A stretch of DNA of 64,000 nt from Tetrapyrgos nigripes (taxonomy: Eukaryota > Basidiomycota > Agaricomycetes > Agaricales > Campanellaceae), in assembly GCA_013368315.1 (NCBI GenBank), contig JAACJM010000242.1, forward strand, positions 61,396 to 125,395, given 5' to 3'. Below are positions 46,521-57,898 of this stretch, piece by piece (the stretch's first letter is position 1; every line of letters starts with the position of its first letter). The position numbers were made by a program, and so were the translations under genes. Below the pieces are notes generated by a model. The model saw only the letters and a list, made by a program, of their open reading frames with translations. It searched no databases and was not told the DNA's origin.

Positions 46521-49500
46521 ATACCTCCCCTGCCACGTCGTCGGGAGGAGGGACATGGACATACATACCAGTAAAACACAGGCAATACACGAGCCTTATA
46601 CCCTTTCGTAAGCCACGATCCCCATCTGAATTGAGAATCACGGCAATCACTCGAAACCAACAGACCCCCTCAATAGAGCTTAAAACTGAATTGATCGGGA
46701 AAATAACTGGACGAAAAATCGACGCAACCGCCCTGCTAGACAGTGGAGCAGAAGGAATCATCATTAATGACGCCTTTGCCCAAAAACATCATCTCAAACG
46801 CATCCCCCTAGATAAACCATTTCCAGTTTGAAACGTTGACGGATCAGAAAACGTGATGGGATGGGTAAGGCACCACACCATTCAAAAACTACGAATCTAC
46901 ACCCAAGACCGCCAATCTCACCACGAAGAGACCACTGAGTTTTATATCACGGATATCGGAGATCACAATATCATCTTGGGTACCGATTGGTTACGACATC
47001 ATAATCCAGAGATCGACTGGACGACATCAGAGATCAACCTAACACGATGTCCCGACGCTTGTGCACTGGAAAAAGCCCCAGTATTAACCAAAGCTAAGTC
47101 GAGAATCTCCCCTCCGAAAACAAAACAACCTGAAATAGTCAACCCCAGAACACATCACCGAAATTACCAAGTAATATTCAAAGACATCGTAGGACCTCAT
47201 AAAACGATACTGCAACCCAAGGTGGCCGGACAACGTCGATCGCAACGACCTAGGAAGATCCGACTGCAACGAATTGACTTAGGAGCAATGCTCGGCTCAG
47301 AAGATACGACTGGACAATGGAACGTCCCAGGACAATGGAGCGAACTCGTTATGGAATATCTAGATACCCCTAACGACCCTGACGAAGGACTGTCAAGAAC
47401 CAAGCTGAGTATCTGGACTGCCTTTGCCAAAGCACGACGAAACACTGAAAACGAACCCACGAACTCACCGACCTCATTACAAGAACAAATACCCGAACAG
47501 TATCACGAATACTTATCGGTATTCGACAAAAAGACTTCAGAACGCTTACCCCAACGAAGCGATTGGGACCATGCAATCGAGCTACAAGACGGCTTCCAAC
47601 CACGTGCATGTAAAACGTACCCTCTTTCCCCAAACGAACAATCCGAACTCGACTCCTTCCTGAACGAAAATCTCGAAAAGGGATATATTAAACCATCAAA
47701 ATCTCCAATGGCAAGTCCCTTCTTCTTTGTTAAAAAAAAGGACGGAAAACTACGCCCAGTACAGGACTACAGAGCGCTCAACAAGGGTACCATGAAAAAC
47801 GCATACCCACTACCCCTCATCCCAGAACTAATCGACAAACTCAAGAACGCATACGTGTTCAGTAAAATCGACCTACAGTGGGATACAATAACATCCGTAT
47901 CAAAGAGGGGGACGAATGGAAAGCCGCCTTCAAAACCAACCGAGGACTATTTGAACCGACTGTCATGTTTTTTGGATTAATGAACTCGCCAGCGACCTTC
48001 CAAGCAATGATGAACACTGTTTTCAAGGATCTCATCGACCAAGGGAAGATCGTTATCTATATGGATGACATTTTAGTATTCACCCATGACCTAGAAGAAC
48101 ATCGAGAATTAGTCCAAACAGTCCTACAACGACTACGGGACAACAACCTATACGCCAAACCCGAAAAATGCGTATTCAAAGCAGACAAGGTTGACTTCTT
48201 GGGACTAATTGTCTTTCACGACACTCTGTCGATGGACCCAGCCAAGGTAGAAGGAGTACTTGAATGGCCAACCCCCAAAACAGTAAAGGAAGTTCAGGCC
48301 TTCTTAGGATTCGGAAACTTCTACAGACGCTTCATCAAAGACTTTTCGATAATCGCACGTCCCCTCTTCGATCTGACGAGGAAGGACAACCACTGGAACT
48401 GGGGAACAGAGGCCGAAAAAGCATTCCAATCCCTCAAAGCGGCCTTCACATCTAAACCCGTTCTACTGATGCCAGATCACATGAAGCCATACCGAGTAGA
48501 AGTAGACGCATCAGACTACGCAACGGGGGGAATACTTATGCAAACCGGGGAAGACAATTGATGGCACCCAGTCGCCTACATCTCCAAATCCCTCTCAGAA
48601 ACTGAACGAAACTACGACATTCACGACAAGGAACTACTGGCAATCATACGGGCGCTGGAAGCATGGAGACACTATTTGGAGGGGGCCCCCCATCCTATCG
48701 AAATCTTCACCGACCACAGGAACTTGGAGTATTTCCAAACCACCCAAAAACTCAGTCGGCGACAGGCACGATGGGCATTGTTCCTTACACGATTTGAGTT
48801 CTCTCTCCAACATAAACCAGGAAGTCTGAATAAAGCTGACCCGTTGTCTAGACGACCAGATCACAAAATCGGGACCGAGAACGACAACACCGACAGAATC
48901 CTGCTCGACCCCAAATTCTTCCGAATCCGAGCAACTAGACAAGGAACAGTAACCGCTATAGGAGACGTAGAACTACGACAGAGAATCAAGGAATGCCCCA
49001 AGAGGGACCTAGAGGTAGTAAGTGCCTTGGATGTCATCCTACGAAATGGACCACGTTCGCTGGTGAAGAATCTACAGGAATGGAACTACGAAGATGGAAT
49101 CATCTTATTCCGAGGCAAAATCTACATACCAGCCGACAACGACCTCCGACGGGATATCGTAAAACTACACCACGACTCCCTGGCAGCAGGTCACTCCAGA
49201 TGATACAAAACTTATGAACTAGTCAGCAGAGAATTTTGGTGGCCAGGAATGTCAGTCTTCGTCAGAGACTACGTAGCTGGCTGCGCCAAATGCCAGGCGA
49301 CAAAAACCAACAACCACCCCACTCGGATCCCCTTAATCCCCACCGAAATTCCAGAACGTCCCTTTGGGACTATTACCACCGACTTCATCACGGATCTCCC
49401 CAAATGTAAAGGGTTCAATGCGATCCATGTCACAGTCGACAAGTCAACAAAAACGGTCATCATATCGCCGTGTACAAAAACAATTGACAGTGACGGAACG

Positions 49501-50433
49501 GTTAACCTGCTACTTGACAACACTTGGCGGCGGTACGGACTGTGGGACAAAATGATATCCGACCGAGGACCGCAGTTCGCTAGCAAGGTCATGGCCGCGA
49601 TCCATGAGAAGCTAGGCATAACTTCAGCCCTTAGTACCGCTTACCACCCACAGACCGACGGAGAGTCAGAGCGATACAATCAGGAATTGGAACAGTTCCT
49701 ACGGATCTTCTGTAATTACCGACAAGAAGACTGGGTGGACTATCTACCCTACGCCGAATTCAGTCACAACACCAGAATCCATTCGGCAACAGGAAAATCC
49801 CCGTTCGAACTCCTACACGGATACCAACCACGCTTCTTCCCATCATTCAATCCAACCTCTAACCTACTGACAGTAGAGGAATGACTTGAAAACCTCAACC
49901 AACTCAGGGACGAACTCAAAGCAAGCCTGACATCGGCCGCCGAAACAATGAAAGCACAGCATGGAAACCATTCCATGTCCTGGACAGGGTACAAGGTCGG
50001 AGATAAGGTACTACTCGACGGAAAAAACCTAAAGACGACTAGACTGAAAGCTAAGTTGTCCGATCGTCGTCATGGCCCATTCGAAATCATTGAAGTAATC
50101 AGCCAGGTTAACTACAAATTGAAATTACCAATGACCTGGCGTATACACCCTGTTTTTCACGCGTCCCTATTGACACCATACGTCGAAACGGACGCTCACA
50201 GACCAAATTACCCCGCACCCCCCGCAGAACTACTGGACGCGAACGAAGAATACGACGTCGAGATGATATTGGACTCGAAACCGACCAGAAACAGGAAAGG
50301 GACCCAATACCTTATCAAATGGTTGGATTACCCCGACTCGGAAAATACTTGGGTACCTACGTCAAACCTGACCAAGGTAAAAGACATGATCGAAGAATTC
50401 CATCAGAAACACCCCCGAGCTTACCGACACTGA
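46517..50433 (+). pseudogene. Gypsy pol: PR-RT-RH-IN-chromodomain, broken
   Basis: Overlaps the gag end in the -1 frame. Protease LLDSGAE is near 46732-46752, with ILGTDW downstream. Reverse transcriptase has YMDD at 48058-48069. RNase H has VEVDASDYATGG (about 48498-48533). Integrase has an HHCC-type finger, catalytic D at 49381 and 49561 and E at 49669 (35 residues between the last two), then GPF at about 50074. A chromodomain (YLIKWLDYPDSENTW) ends the protein. Lesions: TGA at 46829, 48559, 49201 and 49882, and a 1-bp deletion near 47880 in the DLxWGYNN block that shifts frame. As in gag, arginine (CGA) fits most of the stops. Confidence 0.93.
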
Positions 50434-50593
50434 CAGCGTCTACTGTCACCACCTATTGGACGGCGACTTCGCCACGTTCCACTACCACGGACGAGAACTC
50501 ATTAAAAAGGCAAACACATCGAAACCAAACGACAGAACAAAGCTCAATCACATCCTACCAGACACCTCTTCACCCTCTCACTATACCTCCATC

Positions 50594-51109
50594 ATGACTA
50601 CACCCATCGCTATCACAGTCTCAACTACCACCACAACGACAATCGACCCGTTGACGGACAACACCGGACGCTGCAGATACGGTCAACGTTCAGGCCGGCG
50701 TTGCAGATTAGATGAAGGGCACACGGGGAGGCACAGCGGATGTAATCAATGCATCTGGCCAGGACAGGAGTCGTCAAAACGATGCAGGTTAGGAGCAGGA
50801 CACCGAGCGAGATGCGCTACCTACCGGTCTAGCCTCCGAGCCAACGAACAAAACAACCTGGGATGGGGAGATGCGAGCGTATGGGGAGGAAACACTCAGC
50901 TAAACTATGTCGACAACAACGACGGATGGGGTACATGGGAAGGATTAGGATGGGGGGGACGTGAGTCAGACCTAACAGGATGGGGCACCTTTCCCAACGA
51001 CTCACCGGAAACTTGGCCGACTATACGTGGTTTGGACAAAAGGATCAAGAAGCAGTGGACGAAGCAGTGGACCAATTGGCTTCCGAGCTCCGGTGAAAGC
51101 TCGACCTAG
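50594..51109 (+). CDS. Third ORF of gypsy element: duplicated Cys/His motif
   Basis: ATG 50594 to TAG 51107-51109, 171 residues, intact, in a different frame from pol and beginning 160 bp after its stop. After a Thr-rich start, residues 25-78 follow C-x9-C-x5-H-x3-H-x5-C-x10-C-x5-H-x3-C, two copies of a C-x9/10-C-x5-H-x3-[HC] unit. The rest is Trp/Gly/Asn rich (WGDASVWGG, GWGTWEGLGWGG) with a basic QWTKQWTNW end. The Cys/His part closely matches the second-frame segment of the copia element at 9986-10144. Metal or nucleic-acid binding is plausible; I do not recognise the family. The intact state beside broken gag and pol is notable. Confidence 0.7.
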   Translation: MTTPIAITVSTTTTTTIDPLTDNTGRCRYGQRSGRRCRLDEGHTGRHSGCNQCIWPGQESSKRCRLGAGHRARCATYRSSLRANEQNNLGWGDASVWGGNTQLNYVDNNDGWGTWEGLGWGGRESDLTGWGTFPNDSPETWPTIRGLDKRIKKQWTKQWTNWLPSSGESST

Positions 51110-51117
51110 AGGGGGGG
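51108..51117 (+). other. Polypurine tract
   Basis: AGAGGGGGGG lies three bases before the 3' LTR and overlaps the stop codon of the third ORF. Confidence 0.75.
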
Positions 51118-51120
51118 TAG

Positions 51121-51596
51121 TGTCATGAATCGCCTCCCGCCTCTTTCATTCCCTCTTCATTCCCTTCTACTACCTATTCATTTCTATTCACTGTTCTATC
51201 ACCTTCCATAAATCCATAAACACTAGTTACTTCTCATCATCGTCCATCCCGATCTATGACTCACTTCTCCGCTCCCTTTATCTCCATGGACATTCTCACA
51301 TATATACTTCTTTACTTGACTCACATTCTTATCTCCTCCGATCCCTAGGCTCCATGGACATTCTCACATATTCATTCCTCTCTTATATATATCTTAGATC
51401 TCGTAGCTAGATTCCTTAGTCTGTTCACTTCGTCTCCACTCCGCTCTTAGTACAGTGCAGTGTCGAGCATAGTCAACTACTCGATCCCTTCTCATCTCTA
51501 TCATTTCCCCTCTATCTCTCCCCATTGTAACTCGCTGAATCTATCTTGTTCATTGTGTGACTTGGGTGGTTTTGCTAAGTGACAACGTTCTTGACA
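51121..51596 (+). repeat. 3' LTR of gypsy element
   Basis: 476 bp, same as the 5' LTR except for one CpG to CpA change, followed by the target duplication GAAAG. Confidence 0.96.
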
Positions 51597-52018
51597 GAAA
51601 GTATGACAAAGCTGGTGACACATGGATTGTATGGTCCGCGTCAGCCAGAATTGTGCACAACTTTTGGGCGCTTGTGGGTGCTAAAGCGTTCCTGACCATT
51701 GCTAAGCTGGTGACACATGGACTGTATGGTCCGCGTCGGCCAGAAATTGTGCACAACGTCCGGTCAGAGGAGGAGATGACGGAGAGGGCAGAGTTCATTG
51801 TCTCTGACGATGATGAGAGCAAGATATGAGTGATATAGTCATGCAACGCGTAGCACAAGTCTATTAACCTGGATGGAAAACAATATTAATGAATGTCAGC
51901 AACAGCGACCAAAGCAAAACGATAAGAGCTTACCATTTGGCAATGTACTCTGGCTACCACATAGTGTCTGATGGAGGAGGGCTGAGTTCATCGTCCCCGA
52001 CGATGATGAGAGTAAGAG
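51597..52018. repeat. Continuation of the interrupted tandem repeat region
   Basis: Repeats of a unit with GGTGACxCATGGAxTGTATGGTCCGCGT and AGAATTGTGCACAAC words start at about 51610 and 51712. Before the gypsy insertion GGAAAG joined directly to TATGACAAAGCTGG, as it still does at 52027. Confidence 0.6.
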
Positions 52019-52232
52019 AGAAAGATGGAAAGTATGACAAAGCTGGTGACCCATGGATTGTATGGTCCGCGTCAGCCAGAATTGTGCACAACTTTTGGGC
52101 GCTTGTGGGCGCTAATGCGTTCCTGACCCAAGCGTCTAGACCATACAAGCGCCCAAAAGTTGTGCACAATTCTGGCCAACGCGGACCATACAATCCATGG
52201 GTCACCAGCTTTGTCATACTTTCCATCTTTCT
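52019..52232. repeat. Inverted repeat, 88-bp arms
   Basis: Arm 52019-52106 pairs with 52145-52232 with about two mismatches (in the CAGCCAG/CTGGCCAA part) around a 38-bp spacer. The left arm is one of the tandem units, so an inverted copy of the unit has been added. Related diverged units lie at 51600-51690 and 37627-37710. Confidence 0.85.
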
Positions 52233-52485
52233 GTCAAACTTCGATGTAGCTGGACTATCCCGCCTGTGCCTCCTCCCCTTCTTCCCTGTGAGTATACGTC
52301 TCTTCAATGCTTAGAATAGGCCTTCTAGTAGTGTAGAATGCATAAGAATGAGATTTGCCAGTGAAAACACTGGGACAGTCGTCCATAGACGACCATTGAG
52401 AGCTTTTTGCCTTGCCAAAAAAAAAAAAACCTAAATGTTATGCTGACGGTTTGTCTCCCAGACACCTCGCCATGAAACCCTCGCC

Positions 52486-55400
52486 ATGAACCCCTTCATT
52501 GATAACGAAGCCACACTCTCTAGAGAAGATGAAAACGAAGAACTCGAAGACGAGGTAGATGATTTGATTCAGGATAGGAGGAAGAGGAGGAGGCAGAGGA
52601 AAACTGGTGGTACGGTGAAGAAGGTCAGTTCTTCTGCGATTCCTGTATTCTCCAAGTCCACTGACCCATCATATCAGCCTTCCGTGATGCAAACTTGGAA
52701 CTAGAAGACGATAAGCAGCCAGAACAGACACAACTCTGGGTGGCTTTCCTTCAGCGGTGTAAGACGCGTGCCAAACGTGGCGTTCCTCAAGATAACACTC
52801 TTTCTGAAGTCAGCGATGAGATACTGCATATCTCGTTGCTCAGACAGACCAATGCTCCTGCCTTCTGGTGGGTAAAGTGCAAAGTGAGTCAATTTACAGA
52901 GCATCTAGTATGTCACTTTACTAACCTACGTCTCAATGTAGCCTGGTTCCGAATATGAGCTGGTCTCTGCACTGTACAAACATTTCACTCCCACGTCTGA
53001 AGAACCACACATCCCCTCACCCGATGGCATTCGGATGACCTGTACCCCCTCTCCCCTACCATTGGCTTTACCGCTGCGCATTGCAACACCCGCCAAAAAT
53101 CCCCGTGTGTCTTGTTACCATGATGCCTTCGACGCTGTGCGACGAGGTCTTCACCACGGTAGTGAAATTCCTCAGATACATGCTGAGTTGGCCCAAATAC
53201 TTCAGGAAGATTACGCAGGGGAAGACTGGGATGCTGCTGTGTCAGCTACCGTCCTGGAAGACGACGTCGCTGTCCAGCCTGCTTTGGATATGATAAATTC
53301 TCTGGAACGACAGTGGTTAGCACGAAATGACACTGTCTCTCCAGTGATTGGCCAGCTTGTCCAGCCCTCAGTTCGCCCAACTCCTGCCTCTGCACCACCT
53401 ACCTCATCTTTCAGCTCAGTCACTCCATGGTTTACTAGCACGAACACCACTTCTTCCACCGACACCACTTCTTCCACTGACACCACGTCTTCCACTGTCC
53501 AATGTCCATGGTCCTCTTCCAGGGGTTCGGAGACAGCTGCCTCAACTTCATCGCCGAAAAGTCCTGGGACTCCAATTGCAACTAGTAAACTCTGTGTCCA
53601 TTATGGAACCCCTGTTTCTGAGATCAAGCTCAGTCATTAAAGAGGAGGAGAATGATATGGACTGATTGTGGTCAGAGCATGTTGCTTCTCAACCTGCGAC
53701 TCCAAGTCCAACCGGTAACGCCACCAACACCCCTGTTGTTACCAAGACTACTTCTACTCCAGCTTCCCCCACTGGCGCGATCAATGCAACATCACCATCA
53801 TCTGAACGCTCCCTGACCTCCACTGGCCTTTCGACTACGACCTCGACTACGTCTCAGCCCAACGCAATAACTTCCTTTTCTCAATATCCCACTGGACTCG
53901 CCAATACAACCTCAACCATGTCTTCAGCCCAACGCGGGTAACTTCATTCTCTCAACGTCCCATGTCCCCCACTGGCCTTCTTCCCAATACCTCCTCGACC
54001 ATGTCCCAGGTCAACGCAGTAGCTTCATCCTCTCAACAACTCCAGACCCCCACTGCCGACCCCTCAGCGTACATGCAAACGGCGGGTCTCATCCGATCCG
54101 CCTTATGCGTTTCAGGCTTGTCTGGTTGGGTCTACATTGAAGGTGAGCCTAAAACTTCATCCGTCCTTTGTGAGGTCAATGTGAACTTATCAATGCATGA
54201 GGCATAGTCACACTGGCAATCCCATCATCGAATTAGTCTCTACTCATGAGATGGGTCAGTTGCTTCAATGGACTCCTCCAGCCCTCAAACCGATGACCTG
54301 GGTGAGGGTGAGAAAGGGGCTGTATACAGGTGACGCGGGCTTCCTGCTCAGACGAGAAACCTCTGGTCCTTCCCACTGAGTCGTCGTTCTCCTCATTCCT
54401 CGGGTTTCCAATGAGTTGGTTGGGGATAAACACAAAGCCAAAGATACCCGTGGTGAACTGCACCTTGAAAAGGTTGGCCAGTCACTGTTCACAGGGCAGA
54501 AGAACAGTCTGCACTACGAGAACGGGCTGTTGCAGAAGGCATTTGATGACAGTTCCGTGAGCTACATCGAGGTCCAGATCGCTTACCAGACCAGGGATCT
54601 TTTCAGCCAAAGCCAACATTCCCTGATTAAGGCTCATCCCCTTCCGGTGCCATCTAGCTGGGTTTTTGAGCCAGGTGAGGAAGTGGAGAGCTTGAGTAGG
54701 TTAGGTAATGAAGCTGAGAGGCCAGCTGGGGCTCAGGTCGAGGAACGTCGTCTGAAGAACCCTACAGAGGAAGAAGACACCTCAGCAATCCCGTCCTCAA
54801 CCAACCACAGCGACTTTAAAGCCTGATGAAACTTGCGAACACTTGCGATGAGAAGAAGAAGAGGAAGACAGCAGTGGCAGTAGCGCAAACGAGACCATTC
54901 TCATTAGGCCAGGAACGGTTCAAGAAGTGAGTGGGCAGAAATGCCTGCTCTCATACCTAGACCCAGCTCAGGCTGAAGAATGGTAGACCAAATGAACCTC
55001 CGTAAGCGCTTCTGATGCATGGATCAAATCGTCGTTTCACATGGCGAGGCTCCTATTTATGGAGTCATCATCGACATTTCTGGAGAGACCTGTACTGTCA
55101 TAGAACTTTATGGTCATCAAAACTATAGGGTAAGTCTAACGTTTGATTTCCATTTTACACCTAAATTGACTAATTTCATAAGACTCACCAATTCCATGTC
55201 AACACTTGCAAGTGTGTTGGATCTCGAGACTCAGATGGTCTTCATCGTCTGCCCTGGATTGAAGAGTACGTCTCCTGCCTGAAAAGCGCTTGGAAATACG
55301 CCCATTACACTGGGTTCATCACCAATGTGTTCTTGCCCAAAACCACATATACCAAAAGTCGAGGTTTCATTTTCCTGAACAGAACGAGTCGGTCATATTG

Positions 55401-56611
55401 CGACATGACGACGTCGTTCAGTTTGTGTGAGTACTACTATACACTCTTTACAATGGGTCTTTACTGACTTGGATTGATGAAAACAGTTCGCGACTGCCTC
55501 TTGGACCCCATCAGCAAACAATTTTGTCAAGCTGATTGGGATCAGGACGACAAGGACCAGCAGGGAGCGAAGCTGTAGACCCCCATGAAGTCACTGAATA
55601 CACCCTGGAAAAACGTCCAAGTCATTGTGATCCGTGGTCCAAAGAGATCATTACCAAGGGACTGTTGTCGACGTCATGTGAGGAGACACCCATCTGAAAC
55701 TCGCAGATGGGGTCTGGCTTACCCCAGTGGATTGCGGGATCACCGTCAGCCTCAGTCAGGTTATGACCTATGAGCATGGAAACGCAGCGAGATTGGAACT
55801 GAATTATAGCTGGATTCGAGATGCGAAGTGAGTGATTATGTTTTTTCCACCTCTCATTCCTTCAGCACTGACTGTGTGAGCAAGTACTGGACAAGATTGA
55901 ATGATGCATACCCGTTGAAAGTTTCTGAGTGGTACTATGAACCCAAGTTCGCTGTGGAAGCTATCAAGATTCCAAAACGCGCCTCGACTCCAAAGGAATC
56001 CACTCTTCAGCGAGGTCTGACTCCGCCTCCACCCGAGGAAGAAGTGTGTCGTGATGGCAGTGCTTGGACCCCACCTTCTCCGGAACTGGACTTGCTGTCA
56101 TCGTCCAAGCCTCTACCGACGTGGATGCACCCTCAACTCAATGGGAAAACATTCCTAGCCATTTACCGACCCAAAGACCGACCTGAAAAAGACCAGATCC
56201 ATGCTACTCCCATCGTGAAGACAAAGAAGTGCAGCTACAATACGGCAAGAGCAGACCGTTCCTTGTGGATCCTGACCAGGTGCATCCGAAGCCAACACGA
56301 AGAAGGCATCCTCATTTGCTTCGGAGAACATGCTGGCAAGTATGCTCGGCGTCTCTACGTCCGGTATGACAAAGAGGAGCACAAGGAGGTGCCTTGGATG
56401 GTGGTAGCAACGTTCAGCGATTGGGGAACAGCAGGAGGAAGTCTTAGACGAGGAGTTACTGATTGATGCGAGCATTTGTGTGAATACTGGGCCTATAGCC
56501 CGTGACAATCCTTTGACTCCGTGGGTGCTGGAGAAGAAACAGGCGTTGAGAAAGAATAAAAGAGAGCAGAGACGCCCACCCAATAAGAAGAAGAAGAAGG
56601 ATAAGGATTGA
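52486..56611 (+). pseudogene. Spt5-like KOW-domain protein gene, decayed
   Basis: ATG 52486 (MNPFIDNEATL) begins an acidic amino end typical of Spt5. A short intron is followed by an NGN-like region with WWVKCKPGSEYELVSALYKHF split by an intron, long Ser/Thr/Pro linkers (53040-54080) with TDTTSS repeats, and GWVYIEGEP. KOW motifs follow: WVRVRKGLYTGDAGFLL at about 54297-54350, one at 55020-55135, and another in the HYQGTVVDVM region near 55650. The conserved WMHPQLNGKTFLAIY segment is at 56130-56165 and a lysine-rich tail ends at TGA 56609. Canonical Spt5 controls Pol II elongation; divergent extra copies are multiplied in Agaricomycetes. Frame changes near 55640 and 56420 and a TGA in VMxGD (arginine fits) indicate decay. 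Exon limits approximate. Confidence 0.6.
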
Positions 56612-57376
56612 TTGCATTACTTGACAGTGTGGACGCGTCTGTACACTTTATTGTGTATATATTTTGCATAGCGGTTTTGTCTTGGTGTTGTGCGGACTCG
56701 TCCAGACTTTTGTATCGATATACCACCTGACCATCGTATCTATGTATATTATGATGTATGTAGATGATGTTTATGAAAATATGAGCGTGTGTATCAGTAC
56801 ATAAACGTAGTGTGAACCGTAAAGCCAGCGAATGAGCGTCCGCAACGACGTTAAACTACGGTCCATAGGAGTCTCGTTGGAAATTGCGGGGCTATTGATA
56901 ACATAAGGTGAGTATGGTACGAAAGTATAATTGAGACTATCAGCTCACCATTGGCCAGTGTCGCGGTCTCCGACTGTCCGTCGGCCAGGTACGATAGAGA
57001 GCTGGAATGTCAAAGTCGGGTAGCGTGAACGACATTGTTTGGAAGTGCCAAGGAGGTGGGGAGGATTCATCAAGATGCGACCGAAGATAAAGGAACAATG
57101 AACAATTGCGTGATTGCACTTCGTGGGTGAGGACTGTCTCCAGCTATTCACGCTTTTCTTATTCTGAAAGGGATGACCTTTGCAGGTTTACTCGGGAAAG
57201 AGCAGAACAGAAACCGATGTCAATCATATTGGTAAGAGAAGTCTTGGCTACGTTCTATTCTACTGCCTAACAATCCTACAGTCCACTATGTTGATTAGAG
57301 GGAGTCATGCGTCATCTGCCCATTGAATTCTGCCGAGGAGGCAAGTTGGCGAGTTTTTTCTGGAAAGTGCAGCAAG
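56612..57376. other. Intergenic
   Basis: Holds one copy of a dispersed motif, GCGTCCGCAACGACGTTAAA, at 56836 onward. No gene supported. Confidence 0.4.
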
Positions 57377-57898
57377 TCAGAACTCGTCACGCAAGCAAAG
57401 ATGAAGCCAAGGGGGAAGACTTACATGTTCACAACGCCACTTCTTGATGGCGGATTGGAAGATGGTTTGTTCGTCTTTGTCCAAGACGATGGTGTTGTTG
57501 CAATGGACATGGTCGAGAAACTCGTTGGAGCACAAGATCGTGAGGTTGCCTTTGGTGTCGATTCGGAGGGTGTGAATAGGACGACGGTCATCGTGGGTAA
57601 GGTCCATAGGAGGGAGGGATGGATGGGGTTGGAGGTGATAGTCCTCAGTGTCGAGGGGATCGTTGTCGTAGGCGTGTGGACACACAATGTCAAGTGTGAC
57701 CCGAGGCCGGATCTTAAAAAAGATCTCTAGCATAGCCTGCCAATCCAAGGATACTGTGTTCGTGAACTCGGGATACGGGCGACCGACAGCAAGCGAGACA
57801 GCTGGAGGAGGATGAAGTTGGACGGTATGTCCCAAGACACGCTGCTTGAGCGCGTTGGTAGAGTTTGGGGTTGGTTGAGTCATGAGGAAGCGAAACAA
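57377..57898 (-). CDS. Hypothetical 170-residue protein
   Basis: Uninterrupted minus-strand frame of 173 codons; the likely start is the internal ATG at about 57880 (MTQPTPNSTNALKQ). The product looks globular, with mixed charged and aromatic residues and a final WRCEHVSLPPWLHLCLRDEF segment, and is better balanced in composition than the overlapping plus-strand frame. It lies between the Spt5-like relic and the foldback element. No family recognised. Confidence 0.45.
   Translation of the reverse strand: MFRFLMTQPTPNSTNALKQRVLGHTVQLHPPPAVSLAVGRPYPEFTNTVSLDWQAMLEIFFKIRPRVTLDIVCPHAYDNDPLDTEDYHLQPHPSLPPMDLTHDDRRPIHTLRIDTKGNLTILCSNEFLDHVHCNNTIVLDKDEQTIFQSAIKKWRCEHVSLPPWLHLCLRDEF

Larger units (their letters stand above)
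43838..51596 (+). mobile_element. Full-length Ty3/gypsy chromovirus-like retrotransposon
   Basis: A 7,759-bp element with 476-bp LTRs (TGTCATGAA to CTTGACA) and 5-bp target duplication GAAAG at 43833-43837 and 51597-51601. The order gag, protease, reverse transcriptase, RNase H, integrase, chromodomain is that of Ty3/gypsy chromoviruses. The LTRs differ at only one site that I can see, a CpG transition, so insertion is very recent. The primer site suggests self-priming. Gag and pol carry several TGA stops and a 1-bp deletion. An extra ORF lies between pol and the 3' LTR. Confidence 0.97.

Noticed and set aside
8751..50433. TGA recoded as selenocysteine or tryptophan
   Set aside because: The positions align with arginine where the family is clear, no SECIS-like element was sought or seen, and the host-type TET and CxC2 KDZ genes I traced need no TGA readthrough.
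57323..57730. 135-codon plus-strand frame
   Set aside because: It is antisense to the longer and more protein-like minus-strand frame 57898-57377.
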